A DNA stretch of 64,000 nucleotides from Schistosoma haematobium (lineage: Eukaryota > Platyhelminthes > Trematoda > Strigeidida > Schistosomatidae): assembly GCF_000699445.3 (NCBI RefSeq), contig NC_067196.1, positions 25,003,116 to 25,067,115 of the forward strand, given 5' to 3'. Below are positions 53,301-64,000 of the stretch, piece by piece (positions within the stretch are counted from its first letter, which is position 1; each line of letters begins with the position of its first letter). The notes beneath the pieces are model-generated. The model made no database searches. It was not told where the DNA came from and saw nothing but the letters and a program-made list of their open reading frames with translations. The translations under genes and the position numbers were made by a program.

Positions 53301-56300
53301 TTTTTGGTTTGTTTTTTGGAGTTTTTCTGGCTCAGTTTATTGTTATATTGTTAACTTGTAAGTGTTATTTAAACAATATTAAAATTATTTATTTATTTAT
53401 TATACTTGAATATTGTAGGTTTGTTTTATAATTTTTCAGTAATTCATCGAATAAACTCACTTGGTATTGTTTTACTTTTACCTTCAATTGAGGTTTAAGA
53501 CTGCAATTGATCAGTCTGCTATTGGCATATGTATGTACATCTAGCTGACGAGTTCCAAATAGGACGAAACATGCATCCTGGATTTCAGTGCTGGCCACTA
53601 TCCATCATCGAATGAACGTCTTGATAATTATTGTTATAATTGTGGATATATTATATTCAGAAAGTATACTAGCTATTTAGTTTTTTAATCTGGGTTGTTA
53701 AATGTACACCTGAATCCTTTGAACTAAGAGAATGTAACTATTGTGACCACATGCATTTAATTGATCGGTCTAGAATTCTCGGTTTGGTAATTTGTTAATA
53801 ATTTAAAAATTTCGTCTTCGTTAAAACTCTTTATAATTGGATGAATGGTTGACTTTTAGACACTAAGTCACATATTCAAAGCCTCTTTACCTAATACTTT
53901 TCAATCTGTAAAATAATGTCACACATCTTAATCAGACAGCTGAGATGCCGAGAAGCGTCACTACTAACGTACAAAGGTACAATCTCTATCCTTTTTTAAG
54001 GCAGCGTAATTTTTATCTGATTGTATGTGACTGGGCATAACAATAAATAGGAAAAGGCCCTAAAAAGAATCTGAAAAAATGTTTATGTCACTGTTTACGT
54101 TCTTATCCTCCATATGAAAACAACTTTAATAGTGTAAAAAATGATAGTTTATACTGGTTAATAATCCGTAATTCTTTAAGATGTATAATAAAATCATGTT
54201 TTAATCACTTGTTATATGTATTTGCGTATTTTGTTCTAAAACATGGGCGGGCTTATTTAAAACCTTATGGATTTGATTTGATTTCATGTACTAGTAATCA
54301 AGAAACATGTAGTATCATATGACATATTTTATACTCTTTCATTATAACGGTCAAGTTTTAACTAATTTATTATCATATATACACATAGAAACATATTATT
54401 TATTTTAACACTTTTATTTATCTCAAAATTAACATCCACTCATTATTTTACTTCAGTAATGAAGCTTGAAATTAATTCTCTTAATTTTCGTTGAATCTTC
54501 CCACCACCGTTTAGGACTGTAATTGGTCAGTCTCTTTTGCCATATTTGCATCCTGCGCAGATTATCTCCATATTACCATTAAGTTGAACTCATTTTTAAG
54601 CAGAGATGGATGGTGTGTACAACTCTGGGATGTAAATGCATTCATCTGAAAAATCCCAATTAGGAAGAAACGTATGTGCTAGCCACCAACTATCTTCGCT
54701 TAAAAATTATTTAAAATGTTACAGGTTTAAATATGCTGAATTTGTTTGGAAGAAATGAACTGAGGAGAATAGTATAGCCAGTATTACCAAGAAAATTGTT
54801 GACAATAAGGATGAAATATCGTGGATAGTTGTAAACCTTTGCACTCAAAAAAGATTTTTATGATTTCTTTCGTTACATATTTAAACAACAAACCGTTTAA
54901 ACAATACGAATAGTTACAACTTGGTCCTCATTGACAAGTGTAGTTTTAAACATTGAGGTGAAAAATAGTAACAATATAGTGATCAAACACATGGGGTATT
55001 TAAATATTTTTAAACTGAAAACTGTTGAATGTAAGAGTTAAAGTATGAAAGATTTCCATTTAGATTGGGGAAATTGTCTAAAATCTAGGGTGATAGCAAA
55101 GCATCGGATGTTTTATACCCATTTCACATGTTACTCTTTAATTACAGGTCTGGGAAATAAAAGGTCATACACTTTTAAGTAGTTTAAGTTGACTTTTTGC
55201 AAAAATGGGTCAGAAAGGTAAGAGACATTGATCGGATGCAATAATTTTCTCAATGCGTTCATTGTTTCTAATTTTCAAGCATTATTAAACAAATTCATAC
55301 AGTTTTTATATATGAATGGATCTGTTTTAATTAATGTTTTTATACTGTTTATTGATGAAATCATAACAACTGAAGCATGTTGACATGATAGACGCAAATT
55401 AGAAAAGGATGATCATTTACTTAATCAAGATGCTTTGTTAACGAAATTGTTTCACAATATTTTGTCTAAGAATTTTCATTCTTTTGTTCATTTACACTGT
55501 TAGCTGATAATAAATACTGGTTTAGATGTATGTTATTTAGTTAGCATAATAATATTTTGCTACAAAATAGTAATCATAATAATATTGCCAAGTATTACCG
55601 TTTTTACTTGGAACCAGAAATTTGTAATATACTGTAATACATTAAAATGACAAAGTGTATAGGACCAATGAATTCATTTCCATTTTGATTCATATATTCA
55701 TATGTTACATGAATAAATACTATGACTACAATTGATAATTCTACATTATGAGAGACTTGCAATAAAAATGTTTATGATTATTTAATTAAAAATAACTTTT
55801 CAGAATACACATGTTTGATTCAATGAAGTTTTTCTTTGTTTCACTTTCAAGAAGGTAGCTAGAAATGAAATTTGTACAATTCTGAACGATTTAATTAACA
55901 TTCACTCAAAATGGCCTTCTCTTTTTTTCTGAAGTGACATCATTTTTGTTGTTGTTATTTTAGTTGAAATTAAGCACTAAATAACTTTAGTGAAATAGTT
56001 TAGTAGCTATATCATAGGTTTATAACAGGGAAATTAAATTAAAAACTAAAATGTCATACTAGGATTTTTCCATACTTCTCACTACATTGTTTTATTAAAT
56101 AGAAATAACTTTAATCGCTGAAAAATTCCCATTATAACTTATAAAGTCACTTGGTATTGTTTTGCTTGTATCTTCCCATTGAGAGTTGATGTTCACTCTG
56201 GGACTCGAACCCAGAGTGTCCTGGTTTCCACTGCTAGAAATAACTTTTGTTTTTATCAAACATAAATATTTTGTTCACTGTGTATTATTTTTAAGTTTTG

Positions 56301-59300
56301 CATTTTGTCTTTTTAAACGAATAGACAAATAGATTCTTCTCTTGTCTTTCATAATTAAATCCTAAAACAGATGTTTGTTTATTTAAACGGATTAATATAA
56401 ATATCAGGATGCTAAGAAAATGTTTGTAGGCTTGAACAGTATGGATAACTGTGATAGATATTGACAGATAAATGCCACTTTTTTATTAAATAATAATTCA
56501 ATAGATGAAAATGCTTCGTATTTTCAAATGTACAAATAAAATTATACGTGGGTTAATTTGTCATTTCCATCAAATATCTAGTAGGTTTTACATAAGTCAG
56601 AAGAAATTGTTCTTCTTTTAAGTACATTTTACTGTGGACATTTATGTTCTAAATTCTACTGGAAGAATTAAACTTGATGAATTAACTTATTGTTGGGTAG
56701 TATAAAATAAGATTGGCAATATAAAGTACTTGGTATCGAAAAGTGAAGGTATTTAGATAGTTTGATATTTGATTGAAAATTGTACAGTGTTTCTTGAATG
56801 TTGATATGTTTATTGTTCTTGACCTATTTGAGCCTCAAAACTTTAATAATTTTTTGAAAGACCTAAACGAAGTTGAAGTAAATTAAGTGAAACAACGGTG
56901 TTCGCGTTTTATTCTAATTCAGACGTACTAAAAAGATAAGACGATCTTGATTACTGTGAAGAATTTTAAGGTTAATGACGGCAAACAACCCATAAACGTT
57001 ACTAAGAAATTTAATACCCTTCAGATTTTATTGAACAGTTTTAGGAATTAATAACTCATCGGGGATCTTATTGGTCTCCTAAAAAGATACGTTAATCAGT
57101 GTTTAAGACAGCAACCAGTTTTGAGAATCAAGACATGATGGTTATTGTAGCGACATTAATCGTTTCTAGGTGTGGTTGTATGCTTTCACTACTACTCAGT
57201 AAAAAACCTTAACCATGCTAAAATAAACTGTGTTCATTTCAACATCGAGCGAAGAAAAGGAACCTGAACTAAATATCTTGTATATAAACTAGTTAAAATA
57301 TTGTTTAGATTTTATTGTAGGTATTATCAGTCTTAACAAGATATGTTTATTTTAGATAGAAACTTCATCTTCCAGAACTAAATGGTTTCTCAGATATGGA
57401 GTATTTTTGATATTTTTGCATAAACTGAAAGGATAATGTTACGTTTTTTCTAAAAGCATGTATATAATGCTTTTTGTGTGTTTTGAAAAGGTTATTGGTA
57501 TAATGAATATAAGGTCAAAACTTCAATTGACAAACGATTTGTTTTTGCCTACACATTTATGTTTTGGAAGTATACATAATAATTACATCCAAAATAAAAA
57601 TAATCTGGTCACCTGTTTCAGGTATAAATATAAACAGTTCCTATTCACTGTAGATTTTAAAAGGTTCCAAGTAAAGTAAAGAATTATAGTGTTTTGAAAA
57701 GCAGTAGAGAGAATAAAATTACGAAATAGGATGGCTTATATTGTGAGATGTAATAAAAATAACAGGAAAATGCAATGCACGAACTTTATGGAATGCTGAT
57801 GTGCGACATTTAGTGTATAAAAAGAGAAATATTATACTGAATAACCGGATGAAAATTTATTTGAAATTAGTAATAAAAAACCGGCCTAAAATTAAACAAT
57901 CTTTGGATTATATCCCACATACTAAGTTGTTAAATAATTATCAAGAAAATTAATAAATAAAAAATAAACGGCTAACAAACTTATGGATGAAATACTGGAT
58001 TTAGCACAATAAATGTATCGGTTGAGAGCTCTTCACAGGAAAACATGATGGATAGAAGCATCGTTGTGCAAACTTTATTTTGGGACGAGATCTAAATGAA
58101 CTTAGTTGGTATTCTGGATAATTTATGAGTCTCATTTAGTCAGATATTATAGATCTGTTACCTATTTACTATCTCACTATCGTAACTCATTGACTAATTT
58201 GATGTATGTAAACATATCTTGTCTCTAATACAAAATAATAAATCTTAAAACTAAGCCCTTTTCGAAAACAGTAGTTCTGCCTTTCAAGTATTTTTATATT
58301 GTCAGATAAAATCCTTCTACGGTAAATGAAGTCTTTGATAAACCATACAGTCGAAGAGAGAGAATTTTTCCTAGTAGGTACAATAGTATAATAGTGTTTT
58401 ATTGGTAAATGATCTTCAACCAATACGTATCCCTCTATTTTTTCAAAATATAGCATACTAGAAATTAGCTTATGTCTAAATCTTCAGTTTAGTAGCGCAA
58501 GGAGTTACGGATGACATTTTATGATTTTCCGTATCCAAAAATTCACAAATGGAGCTTTCATATTTATGCGTCGGCCTGAAGCGGGCTACCTAAAGAAATG
58601 ACTACAGTGAAAATTGTTTAATACGAGGTTCTGTCTTCTACAAGTTTACCTAAGTCTGCAGGAGAACATTCATTTCCGACGCTCTAGTCATAAATGTCCT
58701 ACATGGCAATTGTTTTTACTAACTTAAAGTAAGAAATAAGAACTCTCTTATGTTATATCTTTGTGTGAGGGTATCAAGCATTTGCTTATTATTTGAGGGA
58801 TTACAGAATTCGGTGGTTGAGTAACTTAGATAACGTAGTTTCAAATGAATGGTATTAGTATAGATGCGTTTGCTTTCTGCCTTTCTTGTCATCACAAACA
58901 CATCTTATTCTTTCTGCAATCCACATTCTCCTCTCTCTACTGTTATTGACAGTGCTGACTTCCTCGTTTAAGGTTAGAACCAAGGGATTTCATAAAATAA
59001 TAAGGATTTCTCAGGTTTATACTCAGAAATAATTACATGAAGAATAATGTCATGTTATCTAGTCCGTGATGATGGTCGAATCCAATTCTGTGTTGTTTCA
59101 AAATGGTTATTAGGCTTTGTCTAATTTTAAGTAATTGAAAGCATTTAGCCGAAAGTAAACAGATAACATTGTAATTTTTTCTTCCAGAACATGAATTCAA
59201 TGTTTTCTCTTTAAATATTATATTACTCAAACTAGTTTTGGAAAATTAGACTATCAAACCAACCTTAACATATATGTACTTTTTTAAACATAAAAATATT

Positions 59301-62300
59301 AATTTCAATAGTTGAGATCATGAGTCAATTGAAGCTAGACCGCCAAGGAAAACCTGGAAGCACTGAGCTCATGATCTCATCTATTGAAATTACTGCAATC
59401 TCCACAAAACCCCTTCTGATAATAAAAAAATATTAAATTAATAATTTGCTGTTACTATTATTGTTTCCGTTTATTTCACTGATTGTGACATTTTATCGTT
59501 ATTTTTAGAATTAAATCAATTTTCTCCCACTTTTCAATATTATTTTATTTTAGTTTGTTTAAATGATACTTTTTTATAATCTGTACAAAATTCTTGTTGT
59601 TTCTTTTAAAATACTCATGTTAATGTAGTCATGTGAAATCGGCTAGACATTTCGATATTGTTGTTAGAATTATATTAACACATAAATTTTATACGTCAGA
59701 CAGTTGGTAGGGTAAATATCACCAAATATCTGAAATGGTAAATGTCAATATAAATATTTACCAACGTAATTAATATATTAGATCTAGTCACTGTTACATT
59801 ATATCATGTTTCCTGTTCTCGCAATCAGATGATTTAATTTTTATACTGTGCTGTGAGCTTCTATGTAGAAAGATATAAGTAGTATCTATCAGGGATAGGG
59901 AGTGGAATAAGCACCGGCAGAAGATTGAAATGAGGAGAACAGAAAGGAAAGCGGAGAGCAATCGGAATAACAACAGAATTAGAAAAATGATGGAGTTTGT
60001 AAAAGATAACTGATGGAAGATTTGCAAATGATATATTCAGTGTATGATTTTCATATTTCACGAAGGCACTGTGTGATTTTGCGCAAAGTAATAAATTGGC
60101 TTACCTTACCTGAGTTTTCGTTCACTACTGTAGTACTGAAAATTGTGGTCTATAGATTTAGCATAAAAAAATGATATGACTACCTTCAATTCATACCTCT
60201 TTTAGATATTGTCCACATGATCAAACTACATACCAAGTCAGGAGACAGGTGTGCAACAATATTCAGTTGCTAATCTGTTTAGAAAAAAATTAAGACTTGA
60301 CTGGCAAAGACTTTACATGTCTTTTTTTACTGGGTTTTAAAAACATATTAATCTAATTACGTGTTCATGAATACAGTGTAAACAACTCAGATTTACTTAA
60401 CACATGACTGATATAGATTTGGAAATAAAGAAAATTCATGTATTTACGTATGTATTCAACAGATTGTTCATGATCGTTAGAATGACTAATAATGACTATG
60501 CATGTTCCGCATGCTAACTAATCGTTGAAATACAATTATAATTCATCTGAACTGAAATTCAGGCTCTCGCCTTAATTCATGTAAATAGCACAACTTTCAA
60601 AAGAAGTACGCTGCTATTTGTCGGATTATTACCAAAAGCTTCCCCATAATGAGAATTCTTTATTTGTGCCAATACACTGGGAAGTAAAGAATCTGTAACT
60701 AGTAATTAGTACAAGTAAGTCCACAAAACCAATTCATAAGATAAACGAAGAAACTAAGCAAACTAGCAAGTTTCTGTTAGATATAAATAGTCAGCAATAT
60801 TAGTTTGCTATATGTAGTTTGTAAATAATCTTCCAACCAAAACCTTAATACGTTTGAAAGTATATTATTAATTAATTATTATTAATTAATTCTCTCCAGA
60901 TGCTTCTCAGCACTTAGGTTATTTCGATATGAGTCATATGTAAATTCTGGAAATAATTGTAGATTTAGTTAGAATAAGTTGGTTAATTATGAAAACTGAA
61001 TAATACAGTAATATAGTTCCAGCAAAACGAAACCAGAACTCTACATAAAAAAGGATAACTATTTATTGTTCTTAACTGATATTGTGTAATTATCAGTGCT
61101 AATGTGTCATTTCTACAAAGATGTTGGTTCTAAATATCTTTTGATAGAATATTCATTTACTTATAAATAATGAATCATATTTCGATTCTCACAATTTCTA
61201 CTAACCAAGATTTTTTTATATTTACACTGTCACTTATATCATTCGCTACATTCTTGCCAACTGGATAGAAATGAAAGTTATTATATTTAATTAATTTATA
61301 CCTTAACAACGAATATTAATCTCTAAAATTAATGAATAATTCATATCTCTCGTTACAGTTCTTGTCCTTACTCTGTCCACTTTTATTAATATATAGAAAT
61401 ATACAAATACTTTCTAAAAATGTCTCCTTTTTCATTCTTCAAGTCACTTAATCGTACATTGATTACGTGATATAAGTTGTCCAGAAAAATTACGTTTTCA
61501 AGAAAAAAATGTGTTTTGGACAACCCTTCCACTTATTTTAAAGATTAAATATAAGCTAATGAATAGATAAATAAAGTAGACTTAGAAGACAGTAAAATTG
61601 TCGAAATATATTTCATGAATTGATTTAAATTTGTAAACAAATCTGTGATAACTAAGAAACAAAGTTTAGATTGATTGATCGTTTTGCTCATCTACATGTA
61701 GTCAAGAGTTCTGCACCAAATGTTTATCTTTAAAGACGTGATAATAAATCACGTGAAAATTCCATTCATGGTTATTAGAACTCATACTGTTAACACTTTG
61801 ACAAGATGTATATACCTAATTAGATTTAGTACGTGTATCAACCAGTAATTATTGACTAAAAATTACTGTCACTCAATAATAAAGGAAAACTAAAGAAATT
61901 AGAAAATCTTTATAATTAATTTTTAGTATCTTGATTATTTTTTAGTTCAACCGGATGTTTCTCTCTTAAGTTACAATAAAAATTTTAATGAACATAGTGA
62001 ATTAAAGAAAATTTCACTGCATTGAATGTGTTTAACTGATCACTTTGCTATAAGCAAAACTGTTCCAAGTATTTCTGTTTTTGTAAGCCACTGTGAATTG
62101 ACTGAAGTTAAATATGAAAACTATTAGATACTGATTCAGTGATTTAAAAGTTAAGTGCTCGCATCGAGGCCTGATGTTTGTAAGTGTGATGGGGTAATAG
62201 ATGAACTGTTCTGAGTTCCATACTATTGTTCAGTGCCTTTAGGTTTTCAATAGCTGTTTAGCTACAATCAGTCAGCGTTGTCGAACTATCAAAAAGTATC

Positions 62301-63943
62301 GATTCGTGAAAGTGTTCACAGTTGTTCTTCAGTGTTAATGATTTCATTCATTTTCAACTTCACATAAATCATAATTTCCCACTGAAATGTTCATATTAGA
62401 AATTATATTGTTATTTAATTATTTCTATTTTATATAATTTATGGTATTACTAATTATTTGTTGAAATAATTTTTGATCAATGAAAGAAAGGAATCATTTC
62501 TTAAAATAAAAAAAATGTCACACCTATTCTCATACTATTTACTGGGTGAAGGTGATGGAGTAACGCGTTACTTCAAATTTACTGCTTAATAAACATAAAA
62601 ATAATATAAAGTTGTAAATAAAATTTTCCCTTATTGATTTACTAAGTAACGTGAAAAGTGGGCGGATTTCATGAGTTATGATTAAAGCACTTTAAAAAAA
62701 AACACAGAAAAAAACATTAAATTAGCTTAAACATGATGAAATTCTTTTTGTTGAATCGATGTGAAATGCGCCACATGAGTCTATACAAACAAAAATGTCT
62801 ACTTATTATAATATGACAATAAAGAAAGTTAATGTAATGTAACTTTTTAACTAAGTTTGACTTCATTCATTTAACTTTTGATCTACGCTTTTAGTGTAAC
62901 AGCTGGTGGTACTATACAATTGCCCCAATCAAACTAGATGAAATGGGGGGTACGAAATTGCAACTCAGTGAATAATAGCCCAGCGTTTTTAGCTAATATG
63001 TCACTGCACTATCTGAAAAAAATGATAAGAGCTTATTCTATTTCTCAGATGATAATTACCTGATCACTAAAGTAAAACGCTGAAGCATAAAATTCGATGT
63101 ATTTTTGTTGAGAGGTTTTGTACAGATTCTTTCAATTTTTAATTGATTACTTGTTGCAATGTGACATTAATTAGCATGCCATTGAAAGCGTGAGAGCAGT
63201 AAATGTTTATTTCATTTTGGTATGGACATCTCAGTGGCATTTACCCATCCATTTCTATTCTGCAGTAAATGATTTCGTGAATTATTAGTTCAGGACTGAG
63301 AAAAACTATGATAATAAGCCGTAGCAGAAGTTCGCTTTCTTTACTCACAGTATTAACAGTACTGACAAAAAAGAAAAGAATATTTTCATATGTTTTTAGA
63401 AAGAATGATTCATTTATTCATATATTGCTCTTTTGCCGCTATACATTTTTCAATTTATTGTTATATTTTGTAACAAAAGGCAAGTCACTTGGGAAAAACC
63501 GTTTTTAGAAAAATTGTATTCAACAATTAGGATTTATGGAACTATTATCAATAATTTTCGACCAAACTATTGATTATTTCGCTTTATGGATGAATTTTCA
63601 AAAGGCAAAATGTTGAATTTGTTTAACTCATGTAACTCATTGCCAAATAATGACAATAATAATATTAATAATGTTGGTAATAATTACATTTTTTGTTAAA
63701 AGCAGTTTTCTTTTGCTTATCTTCTTTTTCTTTCTCTAACTACATTACTTAGGTATATTTTTACGCCCATTACCACCACATTATCTCCCAGCTTTAAGAT
63801 TATTTCGTGGAACATTTCTCCTTATATTCTTTCTTTGTTTATTTGGTGTAAATACATATGGATGGCGTTCATCTGGTGTAAATAATGTCCTTATTTTTGA
63901 ATTGGATCCAAGAACACATTTAGATCATTTTCAATTATTACAG
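47304..63943 (+). CDS. XPR1: XPR1-like phosphate exporter (SPX-EXS), 5' part, 8 exons seen; continues past window end
   Basis: Exons: 47304-47372, 47407-47458, 47496-47597, 47634-48082, 50000-50101, 51320-51400, 53279-53357 and 63753-63943. Together they give 1,125 nt, exactly 375 codons with no stop. Introns are 34, 37, 36, 1917, 1218, 1878 and 10395 bp. The protein starts [16 protein letters not shown], as XPR1 does, and residues 1-285 form the SPX domain. Its diagnostic region ends exon 4: [19 protein letters not shown], then a lysine cluster (KILKKHDK, 217-224) that in this family senses inositol pyrophosphates. [13 protein letters not shown] closes the SPX part. Exon 7 gives the first membrane helix and exon 8 the GVNTYGWR and [10 protein letters not shown] motifs of the membrane core. 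Known family role: phosphate export at the plasma membrane. Compared with the human protein as I recall it, the linker in exon 4 is about 60 residues longer and Ser/Arg-rich. Confidence 0.93.
47634..48082 (+). CDS. XPR1: XPR1-like exon 4 (central SPX, long linker)
   Basis: It starts with AG completing a Glu codon after the micro-intron 47598-47633. An earlier AG at 47622-47623 would break the frame or lose the EKIAEA motif that matches the family, so 47634 was preferred. It encodes residues 76-224. The segment at about 96-185 is rich in Ser, Arg, Lys and Asn and has no counterpart of that length in vertebrate XPR1. It could carry phosphorylation sites or just be a loop (inference). Confidence 0.9.
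48083..49999 (+). other. XPR1-like intron 4
   Basis: AT-rich sequence of 1,917 bp with no repeat or gene recognised. Donor GTAAGAAAGG, acceptor TTATTTGTAG. Confidence 0.8.
50102..51319 (+). other. XPR1-like intron 5 with a more GC-rich block
   Basis: The intron is 1,218 bp. Its second half (about 50690-51170) is visibly richer in G and C than its surroundings and includes GTGGATTCGAACC near 50696, which on the minus strand resembles a pol III B box. No coding frame or known element was recognised, so it may be an old transposon piece. Confidence 0.6.
51401..53278 (+). other. XPR1-like intron 6
   Basis: The intron is 1,878 bp. It contains one dispersed repeat copy (about 52520-52655, minus orientation, see its own entry) and a short TA run near 52880; the rest is unremarkable AT-rich DNA. 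Confidence 0.8.
52520..52655 (-). repeat. Dispersed repeat, copy B (in XPR1 intron 6)
   Basis: Inverted relative of the repeat at 14.5 kb. On the plus strand it reads TACTCATTGGGATATTACG, TCTACCCAGTGCTCAATTTA, then CCAAACCTTGGTAATGATAC. It lacks the CGTTTCGTGACTCAGTG end. Confidence 0.7.
53279..53357 (+). CDS. XPR1: XPR1-like exon 7 (first membrane helix, 79 bp)
   Basis: It lies between TTTCTTTCAG and GTAAGT and encodes residues 286-311 plus the first base of 312. The 26 residues are mostly Phe, Leu, Ile, Val and Gly with a GLFFGVF core, as in the first helix of XPR1. Phase matches both sides: exon 6 ends in phase 0, and the final T joins the GT of exon 8 to make Cys. It is easy to miss because the longer open frame across this spot (53013-53354) is a different one. 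Confidence 0.88.
53435..53605 (+). mobile_element. Family 1 SINE with hammerhead, sense strand of XPR1 intron 7
   Basis: The left part (CACTTGGTATTGTTTTAC, then GACTGCAATTGATCAGTCTG) is the family's 3' end in minus orientation. The right part from about 53530 is a plus-strand ribozyme and trailer. Core CTGACGA (53545-53551) and GAAA (53566-53569) are intact. Stem I is good (CTAG/CTGG with one wobble) and stem II has one wobble. Helix III (ACATGCAT) is weakened compared with the family palindrome. Confidence 0.75.
54505..54705 (+). mobile_element. Degenerate family 1 SINE, palindromic type
   Basis: A minus-oriented 3' end (TAGGACTGTAATTGGTCAGTC near 54512) runs up to TTAAGCAGAGATGGATGG (54597-54614). 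Then comes a plus-oriented piece (CTGGGATGTAAATGCATTC, GGAAGAAACG) ending in CTAGCCACC...TTCGCTTAA. The ribozyme core is lost. Confidence 0.6.
56145..56240 (-). mobile_element. Family 1 SINE fragment
   Basis: CACTTGGTATTGTTTTGC is the inverted 3' end, followed directly by GGGACTCGAACCC (56201-56213, inverted B box) and a trailer piece. Most of the element, including the ribozyme, is missing. Confidence 0.6.
59310..59420. mobile_element. Family 2 SINE tails fused head to head
   Basis: GAGATCATGAGTCAATTGAAG with AAAACCTGGAAGCACTGAG is the family 2 tail on the minus strand. GCTCATGATCTC...ATTGAAATTACTG then continues as a plus-strand tail, as in the copy at 14.1 kb. Confidence 0.6.
62130..62295 (+). 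mobile_element. Degenerate family 2 SINE
   Basis: TTAAGTGCTCGCATCGAGGC (62151-62170) corresponds to the tRNA-like head, and CAGTGCCTTTAGGTTTTCAA (62231-62250) to the tail. The ribozyme core is deleted or unreadable. Confidence 0.55.
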
Positions 63944-64000
63944 GTGAGCAGTGTAAATATTAAGACATATTAATAATATTACTATTGTTACTAATTAGAC

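Larger units (their letters stand above)
53358..63752 (+). other. XPR1-like intron 7 (10.4 kb)
   Basis: By far the largest intron seen here. It holds several hammerhead-SINE pieces: family 1 at 53435-53605, 54505-54705 and 56145-56240, family 2 at 59310-59420 and 62130-62295. Between them I see only AT-rich DNA without a credible exon on either strand. A further small exon cannot be excluded, but exons 7 and 8 already join in phase and match the family without one. Confidence 0.75.

Noticed and set aside
53013..53354. Hydrophobic 113-aa frame on the plus strand
   Set aside because: It is a different frame from exon 7 of the XPR1-like gene, which overlaps it. The residues come from T-rich DNA (poly-Phe/Leu) and match nothing in the family.

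Overview
The window looks like nuclear DNA of a blood fluke (genus Schistosoma; species not decided here). Three things point that way: low GC with very large intergenic gaps, genes that begin with 34-37 bp micro-introns before longer ones, and many short retroposons carrying hammerhead ribozymes of the Smα type. There are no bacterial features.

Only one part, 40.9-64.0 kb, holds convincing protein-coding genes. Two genes stand head to head, with start codons 338 bp apart. On the minus strand (40922-46965) a four-exon gene encodes an inferred 1,540-residue zinc-finger protein. It has about seven ordinary fingers at the N-terminus and then four copies of a larger composite module (helical segment, finger, conserved tail). 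I do not recognise this module from any named family. On the plus strand (47304 to beyond the window end) lies an XPR1-type phosphate exporter (SPX-EXS). I reconstructed eight exons giving 375 in-frame residues; the gene continues past the end. Exon 7 is a 79-bp exon encoding the first membrane helix and is followed by a 10.4-kb intron.

The rest (1-40.9 kb, and the large XPR1 introns) is AT-rich and dominated by repeats. Main items: two near-identical 1.2-kb pieces of a non-LTR retrotransposon in inverted orientation (3.9-5.1 and 9.2-10.4 kb), the left one broken by a 494-bp insertion; a third, younger copy at 29.9-30.7 kb with an 18-bp target-site duplication; pieces of a second non-LTR family at 1.8-2.3, 18.0-18.4 and 32.0-33.9 kb (minus strand); a 518-bp GC-rich retroposon at 34.3-34.8 kb with a 12-bp target-site duplication; and two families of hammerhead-bearing SINE-like elements (family 1 at 2.6, 5.9, 18.5, 53.5, 54.5 and 56.2 kb; family 2 at 2.9, 13.5, 14.1, 59.3 and 62.1 kb). 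Several of these are palindromic head-to-head units.

Long stretches hold nothing I can identify; they are listed as such. All gene models are read by eye from splice signals, reading frame and family knowledge; no database search or transcript data was available.
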